Shown here: one piece after another, positions 19,469 to 27,046 of the stretch
Layout of the letters: every line of letters begins with the position of its first letter
Numbering within the stretch: position 1 is the first letter of the stretch
Source of the DNA: Hyphomonas sp. TMED17
GTDB lineage: Bacteria > Pseudomonadota > Alphaproteobacteria > Caulobacterales > Hyphomonadaceae
Direction of reading: 5' to 3'
DNA: 64,000 nucleotides
NCBI GenBank assembly: GCA_002172915.1
Contig: NHBW01000005.1
Coordinates: forward strand, 140,466-204,465
Notes under the pieces: model-generated
What the model was told of the DNA's origin: nothing
Databases searched by the model: none
What the model saw: only the letters and a program-made list of their open reading frames with translations
Translations under genes and position numbers: made by a program

Positions 19469-20919
19469 TGTGCGTCCCGAATCTCTTTCATTTTACTATA
19501 CGCATCAAGGGCACGTTGGCGACCTGTCTTGTGCTCAATCATCGGGCGAGGGTAGGTTTGGCCGAGAATTACGCCGGCTCGTTTCAGGGTTGCCGCATCG
19601 GCGGTCCAGGGGCTGTGAAGGCTTTTTTTCGGTAAACCGCGCAGCTCTGGACACCATTTTCTGACATAGGCACCGGTTTCATCAAATTTTTCCCCTTGGG
19701 TAATAGGGTTAAAGACGCGGAAATATGGCGCTGCGTCGGCACCAGATCCGGCGGTCCACTGCCAGCCGGCGCTATTAGAGGCAGTGTCGGCATCAACCAG
19801 TGTGTCCCAGAACCAGTCTTCACCATGCCGCCAGTCAATCAGAAGATGCTTGGTTAAGAATGACGCTACAATCATTCTGACCCGGTTGTGCATCCAGCCG
19901 GTCTCCCACAATTGCCGCATGCCAGCATCGACAATTGGATATCCTGTCTGACCGGTTTGCCACTTCATCAGGTCTCGGTCGGATGACCGCCAGCCCATCA
20001 AATCGAACGCCGGGTTATAATTCTTTTGGGTAAGCTCCGGATTATGGAAGAGCAGTACATAGGCGAAATCCCGCCAGCATATTTCGGATAGAAAGACCAT
20101 CGCATCATCATGGCTGGTCTGGTTGCTTGTAATGAGATCCTGAACCCGCCTCCAGATATGGGCAGGGCTGATTTCGCCGAACGCTAAATGGGGTGACAGA
20201 CCTGATGTGGAGTCTGAAATATCGGGTCTGTTTCGACTGTCCTGATAAGTCGCAAGCGGGCCGTTCAGAAACGCATCCAGCCGGTCGTGTGCGCCGGCTT
20301 CACCCGGCTGCCAGTGATCGTCAAACCCGATGGACCAGTCAGGGTTGCGGGGATGCAGGTTCCAGGCAACGAGGGGATCGCTGGCGACTGGTTCCAAAGG
20401 TGTCAAAATATCTGGCGCCGGGAGTTCGGAGGGTGGCGAGTAGGTCTTTTGAAGCGCTTTCCAATAGGGTGTAAAAACTTTGTAATAAGACCCACTTCCG
20501 GTTGTCAGGCGCCATGGCTCGACAAGAACATTGGCGCTGTAGCTGCTGACGGCTAGCTCGTTATTTGAAAGATCGGTTTTAATTTGTGCATCGATCGAAC
20601 GACCGGCTTTATCATAACGCCGGTTCCAGAAAATTCCTGCGGCGCCAGTGTCATTAGCAAGCTCGACTAGTATATCCGCAGCGTCACCGCGGCGAAGCAC
20701 GAGCCGGCCGCCTCGGGCCTCGATACTGGTTTGCAGTGCGATGAGGGATTTATGCAGCCACCATTTGCGGGCGCCGCCAAGGTCCCGGTCTGTGTGCCGA
20801 GTTTCAAGGATGTAGACACAGATTAAAGGTGCTGCGTCCTGAGTTGCGGCAGTCAGAGCGGGGTTGTCGAACAATCTCAGATCATTTCGAAACCACAGAA
20901 TATTAGGGCGCGTCGTCAT
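19465..20919 (-). CDS. phr: Deoxyribodipyrimidine photolyase
   Basis: Blue-light flavoenzyme that splits cyclobutane pyrimidine dimers. The N-terminal antenna (photolyase alpha/beta) domain starts ILWFRNDLRLFDNPAL; the FAD domain carries TGYPIVDAGMRQLWETGWMHNRVRM and DWRHGEDWFWDTLVDAD, typical of class I CPD photolyases. The length of 484 residues is normal. It is the first gene of the operon phr-FAD oxidoreductase-DUF1365-cfa. Immediately upstream is a sequence resembling an ECF sigma (RpoE/ChrR-type) promoter, which would fit light and singlet-oxygen control. Confidence 0.95.
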   Translation of the reverse strand: MTTRPNILWFRNDLRLFDNPALTAATQDAAPLICVYILETRHTDRDLGGARKWWLHKSLIALQTSIEARGGRLVLRRGDAADILVELANDTGAAGIFWNRRYDKAGRSIDAQIKTDLSNNELAVSSYSANVLVEPWRLTTGSGSYYKVFTPYWKALQKTYSPPSELPAPDILTPLEPVASDPLVAWNLHPRNPDWSIGFDDHWQPGEAGAHDRLDAFLNGPLATYQDSRNRPDISDSTSGLSPHLAFGEISPAHIWRRVQDLITSNQTSHDDAMVFLSEICWRDFAYVLLFHNPELTQKNYNPAFDLMGWRSSDRDLMKWQTGQTGYPIVDAGMRQLWETGWMHNRVRMIVASFLTKHLLIDWRHGEDWFWDTLVDADTASNSAGWQWTAGSGADAAPYFRVFNPITQGEKFDETGAYVRKWCPELRGLPKKSLHSPWTADAATLKRAGVILGQTYPRPMIEHKTGRQRALDAYSKMKEIRDAQ

Positions 20920-20925
20920 ACCGTT

Positions 20926-20953
20926 TTCTTAATTGATTTGATACTTTAGGGTC
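20926..20953 (-). promoter_or_regulatory. Possible RpoE-type ECF promoter of the phr operon
   Basis: On the minus strand TGACCC is followed after 17 nt by TAAGA, close to the Rhodobacter RpoE consensus as I recall it (TGATCC, about 18 nt, TAAGA). The -10 ends only 7 nt before the phr ATG, so the transcript would be nearly leaderless. The position before a photo-oxidative stress operon gives it weight; the match is by eye only. Confidence 0.35.
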
Positions 20954-21203
20954 ATGAGAAGTTTACGTGGCAGCGACCCGGTTGGATTTGTTTTACTGGC
21001 ACTTATAATCTTCTCATTGGGTTGTTTGTTCGTTCGAATGTGCCGGCAGGATCGATATTATGGGTAACAACGTTACTTGCATGACGTGGAAGACGTATTG
21101 TCCCGCTGATTATGCCGTTCCGTTTCTTTGCGTATTTCGAGGCAGAGCAGCATACGGACGGCAACATGTCAGTCGATAGTTACGCAATTGGGGAGTATTG
21201 ACG

Positions 21204-21404
21204 ATGCCAGATGATCAGGCAGCGCGCTCGGACATTAAATCAGCTGCAATGACTTTGTTGGCGCAATATGGTGAAGATGCCGAAATCATCGCCACTCTGC
21301 GCGCCGCCGAAGTTGCAGCGGCAGGCGACGTAGAGGCGCTTGAACATTGGGACGCTGTCATCGATTTTCTTGAGAATGGTCCCGATTCGGATCAGTTAAA
21401 CTAG
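21204..21404 (+). CDS. Small helical protein, 66 residues
   Basis: No family recognised. The protein begins MPDDQAARSDIKSAAMTLL and is acidic and alanine-rich, with two predicted helices (SAAMTLLAQYGEDAEIIATLRAAEVAAAG and EALEHWDAVIDFLENG). This resembles other short alphaproteobacterial proteins that have a DAE...LRA...GD...W pattern. It contains no cysteine. A strong ribosome site (GGGGAG, 8 nt before ATG 21204) supports the start; a TTG two codons upstream is possible. It sits 50 nt upstream of a radical SAM gene in the same direction, so co-expression is likely. A peptide substrate of that enzyme is conceivable, but it lacks the usual features of a RiPP precursor. Confidence 0.7.
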   Translation: MPDDQAARSDIKSAAMTLLAQYGEDAEIIATLRAAEVAAAGDVEALEHWDAVIDFLENGPDSDQLN

Positions 21405-21454
21405 ATGGATGAATGGCTTGCCAGCACAGTGTGGCGGGCAGAGGGTAAGTAAGT

Positions 21455-22393
21455 ATGACGGGCTTAAACGGCACAAAATTCACGGACCCTGAACGCACCG
21501 TTTCCGGTGAGACCCGGGCCTCGGTTGATTATAACGGGACCAAGACCCTGTGGCTGAACACGGGCACGCTCTGCAACATAACGTGTGAGAATTGCTATAT
21601 TGAAAGCTCGCCCAGCAATGACCGGCTGGTTTACTTGCAATTGTCTGATGTGACGCCGTTTCTGGATGAGCTGGATGCAGCCGGAGAACAGGCAATTGAG
21701 ATCGGCATTACCGGTGGTGAGCCATTTATGGCACCGGAGATATTGACCATACTTGAAGCCATTCTGATTAGAGGACACCGGGCGCTCGTATTGACGAATG
21801 CGATGAAGCCAATGATGCGGCCGCGGGTGAAAGGCGGGCTAATGGCGTTACAGGAAAAGTATGCCGACCGCTTGGTTTTGCGGGTTAGTCTCGATCATTA
21901 TAGCGCGACCAAGCATGATGCAGAGCGCGGTCACGGATCGTTTGAAGAGGCTGTTCTGGGATTGCGCTGGCTGGCCGAGAACGGCTTCCAGGTGCATTTG
22001 GCTGGGCGTACGATCTGGCAGGATAGTCTGGAGACATCGCAGCAGGGTTATGCCCGTTTGATCAAGGCGCTGGGTTTGCCAACCAATGTCGATGATCCCA
22101 CCCAGCTTGTTCTGTTTCCTGAAATGCAGGCGGATGATGATCCGCCAGAGATTACGACGGCCTGCTGGCAGATTCTCGGCAAGGATCCCAACGAGCTTAT
22201 GTGTGCTTCGCAAAGAATGGTTGTGCGTCGGAAAGGTGCACCACGCGCGACAATTGTTGCCTGTACCCTGCTGCCATACGAGGCCGAATTCGAATTGGGC
22301 CAAACATTGTCTGAAAGCCGGCAACCGATCGCCTTGAACCACGCATTTTGTGCTAGTTTCTGTGTTCTCGGCGGCGGTAGCTGTTCGGCTTAA
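21455..22393 (+). CDS. Radical SAM protein of unassigned function
   Basis: Radical SAM enzyme with the cluster motif CNITCENC (C40, C44, C47) and the SAM-binding GGEP segment in EIGITGGEPFMAPE. The C-terminal third has further cysteines (TACWQ, MCASQR, VACTLL, and a closing FCASFCVLGGGSCSA) that could hold an auxiliary iron-sulfur cluster, as in SPASM/twitch enzymes. The N-terminal LWLNTGTLCNI and ESSPSNDRLVYL segments are typical of a conserved proteobacterial subgroup without known product. At 312 residues it is compact. It follows a 66-residue protein by 50 nt and is convergent with, and overlaps by 4 nt, the DUF6285 gene. Confidence 0.85.
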   Translation: MTGLNGTKFTDPERTVSGETRASVDYNGTKTLWLNTGTLCNITCENCYIESSPSNDRLVYLQLSDVTPFLDELDAAGEQAIEIGITGGEPFMAPEILTILEAILIRGHRALVLTNAMKPMMRPRVKGGLMALQEKYADRLVLRVSLDHYSATKHDAERGHGSFEEAVLGLRWLAENGFQVHLAGRTIWQDSLETSQQGYARLIKALGLPTNVDDPTQLVLFPEMQADDDPPEITTACWQILGKDPNELMCASQRMVVRRKGAPRATIVACTLLPYEAEFELGQTLSESRQPIALNHAFCASFCVLGGGSCSA

Positions 22394-22776
22394 TCCCCGT
22401 CGCTGCCGAGCGCTGTTTTTAGACCTGAATAACGCGGCTGGTCGACTTTTATCTGACTGATAGCGGCAGCCTTTAAGTGTGCCATCAGGTCATCATTGGC
22501 GCCTGTAATTTCTCCAGTACGGATGCGCTCACATAATATCCGGTTAAGTTCGGCGAGGTCGTTTAGCCCTTCAGCCTCGAGTAAGGCTTGCAATTGTTGA
22601 ATTTCGCGGCGGTCATTTTCAGGGCGTGCGCTAATGTCTCTCATGATGATATCAATAACATTGGACGCGATTTTCGCGTGGAAGGCGGCATGACCGGTAA
22701 GATTGGGCGCTGCGGTATCATTGATAAAGTTTTTAACCGCTTGCAGTAATTCAATTACACTTGGCTGATCATGCAT
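22390..22776 (-). CDS. DUF6285 domain protein
   Basis: A 128-residue, mostly helical protein of unknown function, assigned to DUF6285 by its pattern (LLQAVKNFINDTAAPNLTGHAAFHAKIASNVIDII) and by its typical partner. It overlaps by 8 nt the 3' end of the upstream aminoglycoside-phosphotransferase-like gene, an arrangement I know as recurrent, often with acyl-CoA dehydrogenases nearby. That points to a role in acyl-CoA or related small-molecule phosphorylation, as inference only. Confidence 0.78.
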   Translation of the reverse strand: MHDQPSVIELLQAVKNFINDTAAPNLTGHAAFHAKIASNVIDIIMRDISARPENDRREIQQLQALLEAEGLNDLAELNRILCERIRTGEITGANDDLMAHLKAAAISQIKVDQPRYSGLKTALGSDGD

Positions 22777-23761
22777 GGGCTCGTTCCAACAGGTTTATAA
22801 GATCAATTTCGGTCTCTGATACGCGGCGCCCGATTGCCGCCCGTTCAACACTTTCGTCGCTACCGGAGCGAAATGCTTCATACATAATCAGGCACATGAT
22901 ACCCCATTTCCAGATGCCGAGCGCTTCCCACCAGTCGATATCTTGCGGTTGCAGATTGAGCCCGCGGTGCTGATTATAGGCCTCCAGCATAGGTTCTATC
23001 GTGCCGAATCCGCCAACCCGATTCTGGGTTTTACCAAATCGCCACGAATTAACGCAGATCCAGCCAAGATCCTCCCTTGGGTCGCCAATATGGGCGAGTT
23101 CCCAGTCTAGCACAGCTGCCAGACCGGATGATTTGACCATCAGGTTTCCTAGCCGAAAATCGCCATGCACAAGGACATCTGCGAGTGGCTGCGGAGCGGT
23201 TTGACGTAACCATTGCAGGGCGAGTTCGAATATCGGACGCGACACACCCATATCACGGTAAATCGCCTCATACTGATCGATTTGTGCCAGGCCACTCATT
23301 CTTGATACGCCGTCAATGCTGCGAATATCCAGCGCGTGAATTTTAGCCAGTTCCTCGCCGCACTGGCGGGATAAGTTTTCGCGGGCGTCCGCGAATTCCG
23401 GATCCCGTAATATCGGTCGCGCGATGGTTTCGCCGTCAACATAGTCCATAATGAAACCATAACCGAGGTCGTCTGCGGCTGTCAGCGTGTATAAAACCTT
23501 CGGGGCTTTGACCCCGGCATTAGCTGCAGCTTCGACAAGGGCGGCTTCGGTCTGCATCGTAATAGATGTCGAGTTGGCAGGCTTGGATATACCATGCGGC
23601 ACGCGCCTTAATATGACAGGCTGCGCTTCGGTCGAGATCAGCCAGGTTTCCTGACTCGCGCCGCCCGATAATCGCCGGATATTGGCAGGTTTTACATCAT
23701 TGCCAAAAATATGCCCTATTACGCGGCCAATACTTTTTTCAAAGTCATTAGGATTATGCAT
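22769..23761 (-). CDS. Phosphotransferase family protein (APH/ACAD10-like)
   Basis: A kinase of the aminoglycoside phosphotransferase / choline kinase fold. The catalytic loop is VLVHGDFRLGNLMV and the metal-binding segment LDWELAHIGDPREDLGW. The N-terminal IRRLSGGASQETWLI corresponds to the nucleotide loop. The length of 330 residues fits the group related to the kinase part of human ACAD10/11, which is thought to phosphorylate hydroxyacyl-CoA or similar substrates; antibiotic resistance is unlikely. It is coupled to the DUF6285 gene downstream and divergent from the DUF502 gene, with 70 nt between the starts. Confidence 0.88.
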   Translation of the reverse strand: MHNPNDFEKSIGRVIGHIFGNDVKPANIRRLSGGASQETWLISTEAQPVILRRVPHGISKPANSTSITMQTEAALVEAAANAGVKAPKVLYTLTAADDLGYGFIMDYVDGETIARPILRDPEFADARENLSRQCGEELAKIHALDIRSIDGVSRMSGLAQIDQYEAIYRDMGVSRPIFELALQWLRQTAPQPLADVLVHGDFRLGNLMVKSSGLAAVLDWELAHIGDPREDLGWICVNSWRFGKTQNRVGGFGTIEPMLEAYNQHRGLNLQPQDIDWWEALGIWKWGIMCLIMYEAFRSGSDESVERAAIGRRVSETEIDLINLLERAHA

Positions 23762-23831
23762 ATGTCTATTACTATCCTAGAGATCCTGCAGGCCAAGTAT
23801 GACTTAAGGGTAAGTTTATGGAGACGCGGCA

Positions 23832-24611
23832 ATGACTAAGCGGATGACGCCAGATGAAATGTTAAACAAGCATGATAGCGACACCAAGATTGGTTTGTTT
23901 GCCTGGCTGCGGGGGAGATTTTTTGCCGGCATGGTCATTGCAGCACCGTTGGCGGCGACATTTCTTATCCTGCAATTTTTGATCACATTTATCGACCGGC
24001 AGGTGAAGCCGCTTCTGCCTCAGATATTGCAGCCTGAGACCTATACCGAATATGCCGTGCCCGGTTTCGGTCTGCTGGTTTTGATCGTTGCACTGACGGT
24101 TCTCGGTGCCATCACAGCCAATTTGGTCGGACGGTCAGTACTGACATTAACCGACCGTATTTTTAGCCGTATTCCGATCGTCAGAAACGTTTATGCGGCG
24201 ATCAAGCAATTGACAGAAGTGCTTGCCAATAATCGACAAGCGAGTTTCGAGCGTTGCGTTCTCGTGGAATATCCCAAGGAGGGGTCATGGTGTATTGGCT
24301 TTGTATCGGCCGAGGCATCGGGCGAGCTCGGTGCCAAACTTGGTGAGGGCATATTAGGCGTGTTTGTGCCAACATCACCGAATCCGACCTCGGGCTTTCT
24401 GCTCTATGTAAAGGCTGATCGTTGTATCGAACTTGAAATGTCGGTTGAGGACGGCGCCAAAATGATATTGACGGCTGGTCTCGTCGTTCCCGATTTTAGC
24501 GGGGACGTTACGGCGCTTCCGGGTTTTGGTGAGGTGTCCGATGCAGTCGAGCAGAATGGCGACCGATCAGTCGCCGAACCTGAAGTCGGGACTAAGCAAC
24601 TGGCTAAGTAG
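23832..24611 (+). CDS. DUF502 family membrane protein
   Basis: Inner-membrane protein of 259 residues with two transmembrane helices, about 29-51 (FFAGMVIAAPLAATFLILQFL) and about 74-96 (VPGFGLLVLIVALTVLGAITAN). The following SRIPIVRNVYAAIKQLTE and FVPTSPNPTSGFLLYV segments are the hallmark of DUF502. The function is unknown; a plant relative (COV) affects vascular patterning. GGAGA precedes ATG 23832. Its last 45 nt overlap the 3' end of recG on the other strand. Confidence 0.9.
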   Translation: MTKRMTPDEMLNKHDSDTKIGLFAWLRGRFFAGMVIAAPLAATFLILQFLITFIDRQVKPLLPQILQPETYTEYAVPGFGLLVLIVALTVLGAITANLVGRSVLTLTDRIFSRIPIVRNVYAAIKQLTEVLANNRQASFERCVLVEYPKEGSWCIGFVSAEASGELGAKLGEGILGVFVPTSPNPTSGFLLYVKADRCIELEMSVEDGAKMILTAGLVVPDFSGDVTALPGFGEVSDAVEQNGDRSVAEPEVGTKQLAK

Positions 24612-26636
24612 GGCCAGCGCATCAGCACGTTCTGCTGTGATATCGGACGAGGTTTGAATAGCGTATTCGGCGTCCTTTCTGGCAATATCGATCAGGTCTG
24701 CCTGCTCGGGGAGTTCTAGGATACGATAGTCAACAGCACCGGATTGGCGACGCCCGAGGACATCGCCACTGCCGCGCAAGCGGAAATCGGCTTCGGCAAT
24801 CTCAAATCCGTCTTCGGTTTTACGTAACGTGTCGAGACGCTCGCGTGCGGTTTCAGTAAGGGGTGAACGATAAAGCAGCAGGCAGAAACTTTCCTTGTTT
24901 CCCCGTCCGACGCGCCCCCTCAACTGATGCAATTGTGCGAGGCCGAAGCCTTCGGCTCGCTCGATCACCATAATCGTTGCTTCGGGAACATCGACGCCGA
25001 CTTCGATCACTGTTGTTGCGACCAGCAGTTTTCGCTCGCCGGTACGAAATTGCTCTAGCGCCTGGTCTTTTTCATCAGCTTTTAGCCGGCCGTATACAAT
25101 GGCGACCTCGATATCAAGCTGTTTGGCGAGACTAGCAGCGCGACTAACGGCTGAGCTGCCATCGGCCTCATCACTGTCGACCCGAGGGCAGACCCAGAAG
25201 GCACGTTCGCCCCGTTTTAGTGCGCGCCCGATCGCTGTGATCACTTTGTCGATGCGCTCAGCCGGGATGGCCCGCGTATCAATCGGTAGGCGTCCGACCG
25301 GTTTTTCGTCGAGGATCGACACATTGAGATCCCCGTGAATTGTTTGTGCCAGTGTGCGTGGTATCGGTGTCGCGCTCATGACGAGCATATGTGGCGCTTT
25401 GCCTTTGCCACGCAGACGTAGCCGGTCAGCCACCCCAAAACGATGCTGTTCGTCGACAATGACTAGGCCGAGCTTGCGGAATTTGACCTGTTCCTGAAAC
25501 AGGGCGTGCGTGCCGGCTACAATATCAATCGACCCATCGGACAGACCGAGCAGAGTGCCTTCGCGCTTCTTGCCTTTGTCGCGGCCGGTGAGTGCTGCGA
25601 CATTAAACCCGTGCGGCGTCAGTAACTGATCTAGCGTTTCATGTTGCTGTCGAGCCAGAACTTCGGTCGGTGCCATAAACGCCGTCTGATATCCGCCTGT
25701 TGCAACCTGTACGGCAGCAAAGGCGCCAACCAGGGTTTTCCCCGACCCGACATCGCCCTGTAGCATCCGGTGCATGGGATGCGACTGGTCAAGGTCGCCG
25801 GTAATGTCTTTGGTTGCGCGGATCTGGGCCTGCGTCGGACGATATGGCAGTGCTTTTACAAGTGTATTCAATGCCTCCGGCGCTGGCGGTATCTGCGCGG
25901 CATGTTCCGACATGCGACTGGCGCGGGCACGGGCGAAACTCAGCTCTCTTGCCAGCGCTTCATCATAAGCCAGGCGGTCGCTGGCGCGACGAAACGCGGC
26001 TTCGTCATAAGCCTGTGGTTTGTGCATCATGGCGAGAGCGGTTTTGAACGAGGGCCAGTCGCGCCCAGTGATTAAATTCTGGTCGATCCATTCCGGAGGC
26101 GCATCGGGTATCATGTCATGTGCGGCCAGTATCGCGGCATGCACGCGTTTATTCGTCAGGCCCGCGGTTAATCTATAGACGGGTTCGACCAGAGGCGGCG
26201 TCTGCCCGCTTTTGGGGTCGATCACATAATCGGGGTGTGTGATCTGACGCTCACCGCGAAAGGCTTCGACGCGTCCTGATACGATGCGCTCCTGATCGAC
26301 CGGGAACTGGTTTTGAAGCCATTTCTTGTCGGCACGGAAGTAGACCAGTTTGATACGATCTTCGCCGTCAGTCAGCTCGACTTGCGCAGGCGAACGGTCA
26401 TTGAAAGGCAGCTTTACCTGACTGACGATGCCACGAATAGTTGCAAGTTCGTCGGTTATAGCGTCGCTAAACTTGGCGACCGGGCGTCGATCCAGCCAGC
26501 GTTCGGGGAGATGTAATAGCATATCCCAGACAGTTTCACCGCCAACGAGGTGTTCAAACAAGGGTTTGAGTTTCGGGCCGATGCCGGTAATGGCATTGAT
26601 CGGTCGAAATAGAGGGAAAAGGCGTTCGTCGCGCAT
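24567..26636 (-). CDS. recG: ATP-dependent DNA helicase RecG
   Basis: Branch-migrating helicase that rewinds stalled forks and R-loops. The N-terminal wedge (OB) domain begins near ITGIGPKLKPLFEHL; the helicase part shows Walker A GDVGSGKT, the DEQHRFGV box, the SATPIPRTLA motif III and the arginine-finger motif QLRGRVGRG. The length of 689 residues is standard. It lies divergent from sdhE and mfd, an arrangement repeated in many alphaproteobacteria. Its 3' end overlaps the DUF502 gene by 45 nt. Confidence 0.97.
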   Translation of the reverse strand: MRDERLFPLFRPINAITGIGPKLKPLFEHLVGGETVWDMLLHLPERWLDRRPVAKFSDAITDELATIRGIVSQVKLPFNDRSPAQVELTDGEDRIKLVYFRADKKWLQNQFPVDQERIVSGRVEAFRGERQITHPDYVIDPKSGQTPPLVEPVYRLTAGLTNKRVHAAILAAHDMIPDAPPEWIDQNLITGRDWPSFKTALAMMHKPQAYDEAAFRRASDRLAYDEALARELSFARARASRMSEHAAQIPPAPEALNTLVKALPYRPTQAQIRATKDITGDLDQSHPMHRMLQGDVGSGKTLVGAFAAVQVATGGYQTAFMAPTEVLARQQHETLDQLLTPHGFNVAALTGRDKGKKREGTLLGLSDGSIDIVAGTHALFQEQVKFRKLGLVIVDEQHRFGVADRLRLRGKGKAPHMLVMSATPIPRTLAQTIHGDLNVSILDEKPVGRLPIDTRAIPAERIDKVITAIGRALKRGERAFWVCPRVDSDEADGSSAVSRAASLAKQLDIEVAIVYGRLKADEKDQALEQFRTGERKLLVATTVIEVGVDVPEATIMVIERAEGFGLAQLHQLRGRVGRGNKESFCLLLYRSPLTETARERLDTLRKTEDGFEIAEADFRLRGSGDVLGRRQSGAVDYRILELPEQADLIDIARKDAEYAIQTSSDITAERADALALLSQLLSPDFRFGD

Positions 26637-26732
26637 GCCACTGCTTTAGCATCTGCTGTGATTGAGGCAATTGTTCACGCTTGCTCTATGTTTTGGCTGA
26701 GCTAGGACTAAGTCATATCGAGGAGGCGCATT

Positions 26733-26996
26733 ATGGACAAAGCTGAGCGTAGAAAACTTAAATTCCGTGCCTGGCGACGCGGGTTCCGCGAAATGGATCT
26801 TCTGATGGGATCTTTTGCGGACGCGCATATTGATGATTTGAGCGACGCGGATTTAGCCGAATTTGAGCGGTTGCTGGCCACACCCGACTGGGAAGTGTTT
26901 GCTTGGCTGATGGGGCAGAAACCTGTGCCCGATAATTATAAGAGTCCGCTTCTGGACCAGATATTGTCATTTCGCTATGAGGCGCACTCGGGTTAA
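26733..26996 (+). CDS. sdhE: FAD assembly factor SdhE
   Basis: Small helical chaperone that promotes covalent flavinylation of succinate dehydrogenase SdhA. The RGxxE motif essential for this is present as RGFRE (R16, G17, E20), followed by MDLLMGSFADAHIDDL. At 87 residues the size is right. A strong ribosome site, GAGGAGG, precedes the ATG. It lies in the gap between divergent recG and mfd and is probably co-transcribed with mfd, 50 nt downstream. The sdh genes themselves are not in the window. Confidence 0.93.
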   Translation: MDKAERRKLKFRAWRRGFREMDLLMGSFADAHIDDLSDADLAEFERLLATPDWEVFAWLMGQKPVPDNYKSPLLDQILSFRYEAHSG

Positions 26997-27046
26997 GGCC
27001 ATCCCGACCGGATTGGCCACAGCCAGCAGAGCAGCAGGATTGAAAT

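Noticed and set aside
22769-23761. Aminoglycoside resistance determinant
   Set aside because: The kinase fold is shared, but the DUF6285 partner and ACAD10-like pattern point to metabolism; no resistance-specific motif is visible.
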